Source of the DNA: an uncultured Muribaculaceae bacterium
GTDB taxonomy: Bacteria; Bacteroidota; Bacteroidia; Bacteroidales; Muribaculaceae
Direction of reading: 5' to 3'
NCBI GenBank assembly: GCA_958436175.1
Contig: CAUBJF010000001.1
Coordinates: 469,515 to 533,514 of the forward strand
Length of the DNA stretch: 64,000 bases
Below are positions 1-7,870 of the stretch, in pieces; position 1 is the stretch's first letter, and each line of letters begins with the position of its first letter. Both the position numbers and the translations under genes were made by a program. A model generated the notes under the pieces. The model searched no databases. It was given only the letters and a program-made list of their open reading frames with translations, and was not told where the DNA came from.

Positions 1-15
1 ACCAAAAAAAGCAGA

Positions 16-981
16 ATGAAATACTCCCTTCCGCTAATATTTACCTTCTCCATGCTCGCCTTATGCTCCTGTTTTACAGGGGTTGAGAGTACTCCGCGCA
101 TCAATGCATCCGATGTACGCCGACAGCAAGCCGGTAAGGTAAGTCCGGAACAGGAACTTTTCTCGAACTATGCCCCCCTGCCACCGTCCAAGTGGCAGAG
201 GGGTCAACGTTTCCGCGTCGTCGACAAGCGCATAAGCCTTATCTTCACTTCGGCATCGTCGAACTCATCGTCTCTCGTCGGACAAGATCTTGTCTTCCAG
301 TCGGCTACGCCTGCCGTTTCAATTACCGGCAACGACGCTACAGAGCTACGCTTCAGCAATGCCGAAGGCGGCTCCTTCTACTACAACATCCCCACCGAAC
401 TGTCGTCACTCGACACCCTCCAGAGGCTTGACATACCGTTCACCGTCGATATGGAGCTCGTCGGCCGTCTCGATACAGCCCTGAAAGGACGTAAGTTCTT
501 TGTCCGTACCCCGGCATGGTACGAACCAACAGGCGAACGTAAAGCCGTCGGCGGCCTCCGTCACATCGAGGTGCAGGTCGACAGTGTCGGGCCGGGCAAT
601 ACGAGTTTCCCGGCATCAGTCTACTTCCATATCGCCGACCCCCAGATGGCATCCCTCGCCTTCCCTGCCGGGCAGCCCGAAGAGAGAATGGTCTATATGA
701 GCGTAGGGAAAGGTACAACTTCTACACGCAATTTCGAGACACTCTTTTCCTTCGACAATCCCCGCAAGCTCTATCCTTCCATCGAAAAAGAAGTCTGGGA
801 GCTTATTATCCGCTCGAAAGTACAGACAGGTATGAGCCGCGAAGAATGTCGCCTTGCCCTCGGTGCTCCTACAAGCATCACACGGGTGCCGACCTATGGA
901 GGGATGCGCGAATCATGGTCGTACAGCGACGGTGTATTTCTAATTTTCGATGACGGCTTTCTCACCCGTTTCAGGCAATGA
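16..981 (+). CDS. exported lipoprotein of unknown function
   Basis: The 321-residue product begins with a lipoprotein signal peptide: a hydrophobic stretch, then L-C-S-C, so the mature protein probably starts at a lipidated Cys near residue 19 and is anchored to the periplasmic face of a membrane. The middle is beta-rich with no recognised domain. The last 50 residues (around GMSREECRLALGAP and the WSY/LIFDDG segment) resemble the SmpA/BamE-type fold, in which a G-x-S-x-x-E/D-x-x-x-x-x-G-x-P segment is common; that link is tentative. The stop overlaps the start of the next gene (ATGA), so the two are probably translationally coupled. Upstream sequence lies outside the window. No specific function is claimed. 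Confidence 0.8.
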   Translation: MKYSLPLIFTFSMLALCSCFTGVESTPRINASDVRRQQAGKVSPEQELFSNYAPLPPSKWQRGQRFRVVDKRISLIFTSASSNSSSLVGQDLVFQSATPAVSITGNDATELRFSNAEGGSFYYNIPTELSSLDTLQRLDIPFTVDMELVGRLDTALKGRKFFVRTPAWYEPTGERKAVGGLRHIEVQVDSVGPGNTSFPASVYFHIADPQMASLAFPAGQPEERMVYMSVGKGTTSTRNFETLFSFDNPRKLYPSIEKEVWELIIRSKVQTGMSREECRLALGAPTSITRVPTYGGMRESWSYSDGVFLIFDDGFLTRFRQ

Positions 982-1769
982 TACAGCTCAAATTCCTCGG
1001 GACCGGCACCTCGACAGGAGTTCCTGCCATGCGCTGCAGATGCGCAGTATGCCAGTCAAAAGATCCTCGTGACAAACGTATGCGTGCATCTGCCCTTATC
1101 AGGGAAGGAGACAGCGGCCCATGGATTCTCATCGACTGCGGTCCTGACCTCCGAATGCAGCTTCTTCGAGAAGACAGCCCCGACCTTGCCGCCACGGTCC
1201 TGACCCATACGCACTATGACCACGTAGGAGGCATCGACGACCTCAGGCCGTATGCTTTCGCCATGCCCGACCATCATTTTCCGGTCTACTGTCGCGAGGA
1301 CGTAGCTCGCGACCTTCGTTCACGAGTTCCCTACTGTTTTGAGAAGCATCCCTACCCGGGGGTCCCGACTTTCGACATCCACATCATAGATCCGGAAAAA
1401 GATTTCTTCGTCCCTGTCGGCCACAAAAAAGTACGGATCACACCTCTGCCCGTACTGCACGGCAAGCTTCCAATCGTCGGTTTCCGGTGCGGCAGCCTGG
1501 CTTATATCACTGACTGCAGCACCATGCCGGAGGATACTCTTGCCAAGATTCGCGGTGTCGATATTCTTGTCATCAATGCCCTGAGACATACGCACCACAA
1601 TACTCATCAGAACCTTCTGGAGGCACTGGACGTTATTAAAGAAGCAAGACCCCGCGAGGCATACCTCATCCACATGAGCCATGAAATGGGATTCCATGCT
1701 GAGGAAGATGCGAAACTCCCCGAAGGAGTGCATTTAGCCTACGACGGACTCGAAATCGAGACACAATAG
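978..1769 (+). CDS. MBL-fold metallohydrolase, PhnP-like
   Basis: A 263-residue metallo-beta-lactamase-fold hydrolase. It opens with the GTGTSTGVP loop typical of the PhnP/RNase Z-like branch. The metal-binding motif H-T-H-Y-D-H is at residues 77-82, and later His residues (VLHG, HMSH) complete the two-metal site. Three Cys at residues 20, 22 and 25 have the same spacing as the cysteines of the extra structural zinc site described for E. coli PhnP, which hydrolyses cyclic phosphodiesters. No phosphonate-pathway genes are nearby, so the role is probably general phosphodiester hydrolysis. The start overlaps the stop of the upstream lipoprotein gene by four bases. Confidence 0.88.
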   Translation: MIQLKFLGTGTSTGVPAMRCRCAVCQSKDPRDKRMRASALIREGDSGPWILIDCGPDLRMQLLREDSPDLAATVLTHTHYDHVGGIDDLRPYAFAMPDHHFPVYCREDVARDLRSRVPYCFEKHPYPGVPTFDIHIIDPEKDFFVPVGHKKVRITPLPVLHGKLPIVGFRCGSLAYITDCSTMPEDTLAKIRGVDILVINALRHTHHNTHQNLLEALDVIKEARPREAYLIHMSHEMGFHAEEDAKLPEGVHLAYDGLEIETQ

Positions 1770-1818
1770 GGCCGGTCACGATGTCTTGCAGGTGGCCGGT
1801 GATTAAAAAAACAATTCA

Positions 1819-2553
1819 ATGGCTACCAAAGTAACATTCCTCGAAAACTCCGGTTTCATGGTCGAATTTCCTAAGATTATTCTTGTTTTCGACTATATCT
1901 CCGACCCGGGCCACGATGTCAAGAAGACCCTCGAGCATCACCCCGACAAACCCGTGATCTTCTTCGTCACTCATAATCATCGAGACCACTTCAACACCGA
2001 CATCTTCAATCTCGGACAGAGCCACAAACGTCTATACGTCCTCTCCAACGACATACCGACGCGCGAAATCCACGACGATATGCCTATCGACTGGATGAGT
2101 GCCGGCGATATCATCGAAGGTCTGCCCGAGGGCATCAAAGTACAGGCTTTTGGAAGCACAGATGCCGGTGTCAGCTATCTTGTGACCATGGCAGACGGTT
2201 ATAAGATTTTCCATGCAGGCGACCTCAACAACTGGCACTGGGATGAGGAAAGTACCGAACGCGAAGCACACAAAGCCAAAGAAGATTTCACAGTTATCGT
2301 GGACCGAATTGTATCGGAATGCCCTGCTGTCGACATCGCATTCTTCCCCGTCGACGTACGTCAGGGCGCAAACTGCGCTGCAGGTGCCGAGCAGTTCCTG
2401 ACAGATATGAAAGTCAACGATTTCTTCCCCATGCATTTCAAGGGTAAATACGAAACCGCCTGCGACTTCGCAGCATATAATCTTAGTGATGCCGTACGTA
2501 AGCGCACCACCTTCTACTGCCTACATACCCCGGGGCAGAACGTCGAGCTATAA
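1819..2553 (+). CDS. MBL-fold metal-dependent hydrolase
   Basis: A 244-residue second metallo-beta-lactamase-fold protein, only distantly like its neighbour. The H-N-H-R-D-H motif lies at residues 52-57, HAGD follows near residue 134, and a C-terminal M-H-F supplies a further ligand. It resembles the UlaG/YcjY-like Zn-dependent hydrolases common in Bacteroidales, whose substrates are mostly unknown. It has no signal peptide and is probably cytoplasmic. It starts 49 bases after the previous gene and ends just before a strong bidirectional hairpin, so it is the last gene of this transcript. Confidence 0.85.
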   Translation: MATKVTFLENSGFMVEFPKIILVFDYISDPGHDVKKTLEHHPDKPVIFFVTHNHRDHFNTDIFNLGQSHKRLYVLSNDIPTREIHDDMPIDWMSAGDIIEGLPEGIKVQAFGSTDAGVSYLVTMADGYKIFHAGDLNNWHWDEESTEREAHKAKEDFTVIVDRIVSECPAVDIAFFPVDVRQGANCAAGAEQFLTDMKVNDFFPMHFKGKYETACDFAAYNLSDAVRKRTTFYCLHTPGQNVEL

Positions 2554-2572
2554 ATAGCTCACATATAGACAA

Positions 2573-2612
2573 AAAGAGAGCGTCACCGAGAAAATCGGTG
2601 ACGCTCTCTTTT
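2573..2612. terminator. bidirectional rho-independent terminator
   Basis: A near-perfect 15-bp stem (AGAGAGCGTCACCGA with its complement, GAAAA loop) is flanked by A-run and T-run. It lies between the plus-strand hydrolase gene and minus-strand tRNA-Cys and can end both transcripts. Confidence 0.88.
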
Positions 2613-2613
2613 G

Positions 2614-2684
2614 AGGTACCAAGCAGAATCGAACTGCTGTACACGGTTTTGCAGACCGTTGCCTAACCACTCGGCCATGGTACC
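2614..2684 (-). tRNA. tRNA-Cys (GCA)
   Basis: A 71-nt cloverleaf. The 7-bp acceptor stem GGTACCA/TGGTACC is perfect, the anticodon loop reads CTGCAAA (anticodon GCA), and the discriminator is U73, an identity element of tRNA-Cys. CCA is not encoded, as usual in Bacteroidetes. Confidence 0.95.
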
Positions 2685-2703
2685 ATTGGTGGGTTTGCGG
2701 ATG

Positions 2704-2711
2704 CAAAGGTA
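2704..2711 (-). promoter_or_regulatory. Bacteroidetes -7 box TACCTTTG for tRNA-Cys
   Basis: TACCTTTG matches the sigma-ABfr consensus TAnnTTTG and lies 20 bases upstream of the mature tRNA-Cys 5' end, correctly oriented. Confidence 0.6.
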
Positions 2712-2797
2712 CGCTATTTTTTTCTCATGACAAAATTTTTAGCTACGAATTTTCGAATAGTCGTATTCTATCCAGTTTATCGGTTGAAGAGGGGGCT

Positions 2798-3388
2798 CTA
2801 AAAATCGTAGTGCATCGACATCAGTACACGCATATTTTTGAACGAGGTGTTCTTGTCAACGCTGAATGAGAGCTCCGGGCGTACCTTTAGCTTTGACACC
2901 TGGAACTCAAAACCGCCGCGCAGCCGTTTTTCGCTCAATCGGTACTCGGGAATAGTCGTGTAAGCCACCAGAAAGCATATGTTATTGATCATTCTTACGT
3001 CGGCCTGCGCCATCCATGTCGTAGTGTACTTCAGTTCGCTGTCATAGTGTGGCTGCAAGACAGCTGTGATGCCCAGACGGCGATATTGATAGCCCAGCAT
3101 GGTATGAACATTGAAGACCTGATAGTTTCTGTTCCACGTCGTAGCTCCATACACGCCCGCCTGCCATTTGAAACCCTCGCCGAAACGCATGGAATAGTCT
3201 ATCCCGAGACCAACTCGCTGAAAGCCCATCTTCTCGGAATAAAGGCTGTGATCGAGCATTATTCCAAGGGAAGTTACAGGCGAATATACACCGTACACAT
3301 ACCGACTGTCACGAATACCGGCTCCGAACTGAGCACAGGCGGCAACGGTGACTGTAAGAAACGCTAAAATTAAGCTGAGCTTTTTCAT
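2798..3388 (-). CDS. outer-membrane beta-barrel-like protein
   Basis: The chosen start gives MKKLSLILAFLTVTVAACAQ, a clean Sec signal peptide. The longer upstream reading has no signal and runs into the neighbouring gene. The mature chain of about 175 residues is made of alternating short beta strands (repeated aromatic/Gly patterns such as GIDYSMRFGEG, YEYR-like turns) and ends in aromatic F (MHYDF), typical of a small outer-membrane barrel. It is the last gene of the minus-strand operon with the SGNH and MBOAT genes (start four bases after the upstream stop), so it may work with surface polymer acylation. Function is inferred only from position. Confidence 0.78.
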   Translation of the reverse strand: MKKLSLILAFLTVTVAACAQFGAGIRDSRYVYGVYSPVTSLGIMLDHSLYSEKMGFQRVGLGIDYSMRFGEGFKWQAGVYGATTWNRNYQVFNVHTMLGYQYRRLGITAVLQPHYDSELKYTTTWMAQADVRMINNICFLVAYTTIPEYRLSEKRLRGGFEFQVSKLKVRPELSFSVDKNTSFKNMRVLMSMHYDF

Positions 3389-3392
3389 CTTT

Positions 3393-3980
3393 TTATAAAT
3401 TACGGAACAGAATGTTTGCAAGAATTTCGTAGCCATGTGAGCTGAGGTGCAGCCGGTCGTTGTAATATTCCTCCTGGATACGACCTTGTGTGCGCAGGAA
3501 CCGATCATAGACCTCAAGGTACACTATGTCGGGAAAATCGGCGACACGTCTCCGCACTATTTCGTTGAACGCCTTGATATCGTCGTTCACGGTCGCGCGG
3601 TCGTGGTTGAAATCACGCGGGAGCACCTCGTAAAGATAGACTTTATCCGCCTGCAGGGCATTTATGGCCTTTATATAGCGTTCGGCATATTGCTCGCGCT
3701 TTTCGGCAACCATATCCATATTGTCATTTGTACCTATCATGACAACCACATTCTTCCCTTTGCAAGTGCCGGCCAATGTCTCGACATATGCTATTCCAGC
3801 GCCCGAACGACCTTCGTTACTTGTCGCCAGGGAGCTGAAAAAATTCTGCAAATCCCATCGCGCAACAATCGAATCGCCCACAAATGTAAGAGTCGTACGT
3901 CGGTCGAGTTCCTCATTACACCCGACGAGCATAGATGAAAGCATAACGCAAATTATTTTCAGATATTTAAGGTGCTTCAT
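3393..3980 (-). CDS. SGNH/GDSL-family lipoprotein esterase
   Basis: A 195-residue exported lipoprotein with a perfect lipobox LVGC (Cys21). SGNH blocks are visible: block I F-V-G-D-S (catalytic Ser37), block II Gly60 in EGRSGAG, block III GTND at 83-86, and block V D-R-L-H (Asp175, His178). The catalytic set is complete, so it is probably an active esterase or acetylhydrolase in the envelope. Its start overlaps the stop of the preceding SGNH-like gene, and the MBOAT acyltransferase lies just upstream, so it may remove or transfer acyl groups that the MBOAT system moves across the membrane. Confidence 0.85.
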   Translation of the reverse strand: MKHLKYLKIICVMLSSMLVGCNEELDRRTTLTFVGDSIVARWDLQNFFSSLATSNEGRSGAGIAYVETLAGTCKGKNVVVMIGTNDNMDMVAEKREQYAERYIKAINALQADKVYLYEVLPRDFNHDRATVNDDIKAFNEIVRRRVADFPDIVYLEVYDRFLRTQGRIQEEYYNDRLHLSSHGYEILANILFRNL

Positions 3981-4894
3981 TATCGTTGTTTTTTTAACCT
4001 TTGCAATACTGTGTCCGTATAGATTTTTGACCCCGAGATGTTAAGGTGGGTTGCGTCGTAAAACATAGTGCTGTCGTTGGACAACGGAGTGCATGATGCA
4101 TCGAACCAAAGTTCGAAATCGCCGCGCATTGCACGCTGGCGCAACTTACGTTCGACATCGGTGGTAATGCGTCGCTCCTCATAACGCGGTGGGAGGCACA
4201 ATATCAGCTTAATATTTTTGCGCCGGCACAGCTCGGACATCTGGTCGAGCTGGGTGGCACGTTCGGCGCTCATCACTATATCGCGGTCAATGATATCTTT
4301 TTTAGGAAATATCGGTGGGATATCCTTTGCAATAAAGCCATTTTCACCCTTAATGCCCGGCTCAACAAAATTATACAGCATCATCCTGAACCACACCGTA
4401 TTAAACTTATAAAGCGACGACTTGAGAAATATCTTTTCAGTCTTCGACATGCCTTCGAGGCGCTTGTCCACCGGCATGAAGCCCCTGCCGTAATACGGTA
4501 CCAGAAATCTATAGCGCTCGCCCAGGCCTATATCTGAAAGGTTGTTTTCGACAAGACCTATGATGACCGTCTTGAGTTTGGGCCGCTCAGCAATAATTTC
4601 GAGCAGCGTCTGATAATAGGGGATGGTCTGGCCATTTGACCCGCCGTTGTAGGTTTTTATTCCCAGGCTGTCCTGCAAAGTTGCCGTATTGATAGAGTTT
4701 AGCGCCACCGACGAGCCTAAAACCATTATTTCATCGTCTGAGTTTCGCAGTATATAATCGACCGAGCGATAATCGCCTTTGAGTTGACACGAGGATATAT
4801 ACTTGTTCATCGCCACGCCGAAAATCACATCTGCAGCCACAACTATGCCCAGGACTACAGCAAGCCAAAGCAATACTTTCTTAATTTCGGTCAT
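3980..4894 (-). CDS. membrane-anchored SGNH-like protein (DltD/AlgJ-like)
   Basis: A 304-residue protein with one N-terminal membrane helix (about residues 7-27) and an extracytoplasmic domain. V-L-G-S-S at 58-62 supplies the candidate nucleophile Ser, an SNG segment around residues 83-85 follows, and D-A-T-H-L near the C-terminus gives the Asp/His pair. This is the layout of DltD/AlgJ/AlgX-type partners of MBOAT acyltransferases. The gene starts three bases after the MBOAT stop and overlaps the next SGNH gene, so all three are almost certainly one operon. It probably accepts the acyl group from the MBOAT channel and passes it to a surface glycan or polymer; the acceptor is unknown. Confidence 0.82.
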   Translation of the reverse strand: MTEIKKVLLWLAVVLGIVVAADVIFGVAMNKYISSCQLKGDYRSVDYILRNSDDEIMVLGSSVALNSINTATLQDSLGIKTYNGGSNGQTIPYYQTLLEIIAERPKLKTVIIGLVENNLSDIGLGERYRFLVPYYGRGFMPVDKRLEGMSKTEKIFLKSSLYKFNTVWFRMMLYNFVEPGIKGENGFIAKDIPPIFPKKDIIDRDIVMSAERATQLDQMSELCRRKNIKLILCLPPRYEERRITTDVERKLRQRAMRGDFELWFDASCTPLSNDSTMFYDATHLNISGSKIYTDTVLQRLKKQR

Positions 4895-4897
4895 ATC

Positions 4898-6337
4898 TCA
4901 GAACTGGAAATAAATAAATTGTCCACCGGCGAAACGAGCCGTCAGCATGATAATGATAATAAGCACACCGGTGAATAAAGCACTCCTTAGCAATGCGGGC
5001 CTGTGTGGGCTCTGGAGATAGGGATCGATGTCTTTGCCTTTAGGCATGCTACGCTCCTTGTATATTTCGTAAACCATCAGCAACACTATCAGGACCAACG
5101 GCAGCAGAATGGCCGGCTTGCCGTCGCCGTTAAACAGCATACCCCGTTCAGTGGCAATCTTGCGCAAGGCGGTGAAGGCATCGTCGATATTGTTGGCACG
5201 GAAGAATATCCAGCCTATCACCATCAGTATAAAGGTTACGATTATGTTGACCACTTTTATAAGCCGGTTTTCAGGCGAGGCCTTGAAGCGCCCCCACTTG
5301 CGGTGGGCGGCATTGACACACTGCAACACGCCGTGATATGCACCCCAAGCCACGAAGGTGTAGTTGGCACCATGCCATATACCGCTGAGCAAAAAGGTGA
5401 CGAAGAGGTTAGAAAAATGGCGCCCCGTCGACACCCTATTGCCACCCAGAGGGATGTATACATAGTCGCTGAACCATGACGACAGCGAAATGTGCCAACG
5501 ACGCCAAAAATCTTTCACCGAACATGCCAGATAGGGCTGCCGGAAATTCTGCATCAGCCTGAAACCCATGCATCGGGCGACACCGATGGCGATAAGCGAA
5601 TAGCCGCCGAAATCGCAGAATATCTGAAAGGTAAAGAATACAGAGGCGAGCAATATCGAATTGCCGTTGTGATAGACCAGGTTGTTGAATACGGCATCGA
5701 CATATGGCGCCACATTATCGGCGATGCACAGTTTCATGAAATAGCCCAAGGTCATCAACTCAAAACCCTTTATCATCGACGACCCGTTGAACAAATGCCG
5801 TACCTGAAATTGCGGCAGCAGATTCTTCGCCCTCTCTATGGGTCCGGCCACAAGCTGCGGGAAGAACGACACAAACAGGGCATAGGTAGCCAGATTTTTC
5901 TCCGGCAGGATAGTTCGCCGCCACACATCCACGGTATATCCCACGGCCTGGAAGGTATAGAACGATATGCCTACCGGCAGCAGAAACTCGAAATGAGGAA
6001 TCTCTATGCCAAGACCAGCAGCGTCGATAAAATGCTTAATCTCGTCGCCCACAAAGCCCAGATATTTGTATACAAAGAGGATGCCAAGATTTATCACCAG
6101 CGTCGACACAAACGCAAGCTTGCTTGCACGACCCTCGCTTCGCCCGATCAGCAATGCGCCGCCCCAAGTGGTAAGTGTCGAGAAGAATATAAGCAGAGCA
6201 TAGACCGGTTCCCAATTCATATAGAAGTAGTAACTGGCGACAAGCAAAAGGGCATTGCGAAAACGATATGGCAATACCCAGTAGAGCAGTACCACAACAG
6301 GGAAAAACAACAAAAACTGCAACGAATTGAACAGCAT
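4898..6337 (-). CDS. MBOAT family O-acyltransferase
   Basis: A 479-residue polytopic membrane protein of the AlgI/DltB branch of MBOAT acyltransferases. The signature W-R-R-W-H-I-S-L (His282) and the second conserved His in G-I-W-H-G-A-N (His322) are intact, and about ten hydrophobic segments surround them. Family members move acyl groups (acetyl, D-alanyl) across the inner membrane onto extracellular polymers. It is the first gene of a four-gene minus-strand operon followed by a DltD/AlgJ-like protein, an SGNH lipoprotein and a small barrel. A -7 box lies about 40 bases upstream. No dltA/dltC-like genes are present, so an alginate/cellulose-acetylation type role is more likely than D-alanylation. 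Confidence 0.92.
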   Translation of the reverse strand: MLFNSLQFLLFFPVVVLLYWVLPYRFRNALLLVASYYFYMNWEPVYALLIFFSTLTTWGGALLIGRSEGRASKLAFVSTLVINLGILFVYKYLGFVGDEIKHFIDAAGLGIEIPHFEFLLPVGISFYTFQAVGYTVDVWRRTILPEKNLATYALFVSFFPQLVAGPIERAKNLLPQFQVRHLFNGSSMIKGFELMTLGYFMKLCIADNVAPYVDAVFNNLVYHNGNSILLASVFFTFQIFCDFGGYSLIAIGVARCMGFRLMQNFRQPYLACSVKDFWRRWHISLSSWFSDYVYIPLGGNRVSTGRHFSNLFVTFLLSGIWHGANYTFVAWGAYHGVLQCVNAAHRKWGRFKASPENRLIKVVNIIVTFILMVIGWIFFRANNIDDAFTALRKIATERGMLFNGDGKPAILLPLVLIVLLMVYEIYKERSMPKGKDIDPYLQSPHRPALLRSALFTGVLIIIIMLTARFAGGQFIYFQF

Positions 6338-6375
6338 TTTGTAAGCAATGTAGATTATTATTGGTCTTTAAACCA

Positions 6376-6383
6376 CAAAGGTA
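6376..6383 (-). promoter_or_regulatory. -7 box TACCTTTG upstream of the MBOAT operon
   Basis: TACCTTTG matches TAnnTTTG, about 39 bases upstream of the MBOAT start codon on the same strand. Confidence 0.5.
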
Positions 6384-6399
6384 CGCAAAATAATACGAG

Positions 6400-6577
6400 A
6401 GTCTCGTCCCCAGATCCAAAAAGTTTGAAAAATATGCGGCTGAAGCATCCAAATAGAAGTGCAACGGCATTCTCCTCACTCCTTCTCAGGGGAAGGCCGA
6501 TGGTCGAGGGGCTGAGCAAGCCCCCGTTGAACGCAGCACCGATAAAGGATATTTGTCACGGAAAGAGACCTGCGACA
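6400..6577. other. intergenic stretch, possible repeat remnant
   Basis: Between the MBOAT promoter and the queA terminator there is no convincing gene. The stretch around 6470-6540 (CCTTCTCAGGGG, AAGCCCCCGTTGAAC) is C/G-rich with short self-complementary pieces, in the style of degenerate palindromic intergenic repeats seen in Bacteroidetes. It occurs once in the window, so repeat status is unproven. Confidence 0.3.
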
Positions 6578-6603
6578 CAAAAAAAGGAGACCGAAGTCTC
6601 CCT
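6578..6603 (-). terminator. rho-independent terminator of queA
   Basis: Read on the minus strand: GGAGAC, a TTCG tetraloop, GTCTCC, then a run of seven T. It lies 35 bases beyond the queA stop. Confidence 0.85.
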
Positions 6604-6637
6604 GATATTACGTAACATTGTGTTATAAATCTTTCTG

Positions 6638-7870
6638 TCAGTTTTTAGAGCGGAAGAAGAGGCAAGCATCACCATAGCTGAGGAAGCGGTAGTCCGAAGC
6701 GAGAGCGTGGTCGTAGACTTCGCGCCAAGCTGTGCCTATGAAGGCGCAGACAAGAAGCAGGAGCGTAGATGAAGGCTGATGGAAATTGGTCACCATACCG
6801 TCGACAATTCTATATTCATATCCAGGCGCTATAATAATACGTGTGCGTCCTATTAGGGCATCATCATCGCGCTCATCGAGCCATTTCACGACCGCGCGAA
6901 GCGCTTCGGAAGTCGTTACATCGCCAGTCTCGGTGTATGGTGCCCACTGAGGTAGCTCTCCGTTCCATTTCCCTTCGAGAATAAGGCGGCCGATATGATA
7001 TAGGCTTTCAAGGGTACGGACTGTCGTGGTACCGACAGCTATTATGGGACGTTTTCCGACAGCCTGAGCCAGGTCAGAGATGAAATCACGCTCAACAGCT
7101 ATAAATTCGCTGTGCATCTCGTGGTCGCCGATGCGGTCAGCCTTCACGGGGCGGAATGTTCCTGCTCCGACATGGAGAGTCACTTCGCGACGTTCTATCC
7201 CAGACTCATCGAGCTTCGCAAGCAGTGCAGGTGTGAAATGAAGCCCTGCTGTAGGTGCGGCCACAGAACCTTCGATTTCGCTGTAGACTGTCTGGTAGTC
7301 GGTGCTGTCGGAAGATTCCGAATGGCGATTCAGGTATGGAGGAATAGGAATCTCGCCGACGGCAGCTATAATGTCGGAAAAAGTGACAATGTCGTTGTCC
7401 CATGAAAACTCTATGACTTGGGAGTTATCGGGCATCAGTATGTCGGTGCGTCGGGCTTCCAGTTCTGTCTTAGTACCTGAAGCGAGCGTGATCGACATCT
7501 TCAACGTGCCTTCTTTCCATTTCTTCGAATTACCGACCAGGCAGCTCCAGCGACAACTGTGACGGCTTGCAAAGTTTGTCGCATAGTCGGCTGGCTCGTA
7601 AGGTTCGAGACAGAATATCTCGATATTCGCTCCCGTGGACTTTACAAAACGAAGACGCGCATTGATGACACGTGTATTATTATAGACAAGCATAGCCCCT
7701 GCAGGAAGTAGCGAGGGCAGTTCATGGAAAATATGATCGTCGATACGTGCGCTTCCTGCATCGTAGCAAAGCAGTTTGCAGGCATCACGAACGGCGAGCG
7801 GATGTTTTGCAATCCGCTCGCCGGGTAAGAGGTAATCGAAATCTTCGATTGATATGTCGCGTGGGTTCAT
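6638..7870 (-). CDS. queA: S-adenosylmethionine:tRNA ribosyltransferase-isomerase
   Basis: A 410-residue QueA. It transfers and isomerises the ribosyl part of SAM onto 7-aminomethyl-7-deazaguanine in tRNA anticodons, the penultimate step of queuosine synthesis, in the cytoplasm. Family hallmarks are present: the N-terminal FDYLLPGERIA segment, VYNNTRVINARL, the APTAGLHF motif near the middle, HVGAGTFRPVKAD, and a C-terminal NFHQPSSTLLLLV segment. It is longer than the about 350-residue E. coli form, as is usual in Bacteroidales. Its start overlaps the stop of the upstream FadL-like gene, so both share one transcript that ends at the hairpin just downstream. Confidence 0.96.
   Translation of the reverse strand: MNPRDISIEDFDYLLPGERIAKHPLAVRDACKLLCYDAGSARIDDHIFHELPSLLPAGAMLVYNNTRVINARLRFVKSTGANIEIFCLEPYEPADYATNFASRHSCRWSCLVGNSKKWKEGTLKMSITLASGTKTELEARRTDILMPDNSQVIEFSWDNDIVTFSDIIAAVGEIPIPPYLNRHSESSDSTDYQTVYSEIEGSVAAPTAGLHFTPALLAKLDESGIERREVTLHVGAGTFRPVKADRIGDHEMHSEFIAVERDFISDLAQAVGKRPIIAVGTTTVRTLESLYHIGRLILEGKWNGELPQWAPYTETGDVTTSEALRAVVKWLDERDDDALIGRTRIIIAPGYEYRIVDGMVTNFHQPSSTLLLLVCAFIGTAWREVYDHALASDYRFLSYGDACLFFRSKN

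Noticed and set aside
5492..6628. 378-codon reading opposite the MBOAT gene
   Set aside because: Composition without hydrophobic core or motif, antisense to a clear membrane enzyme.
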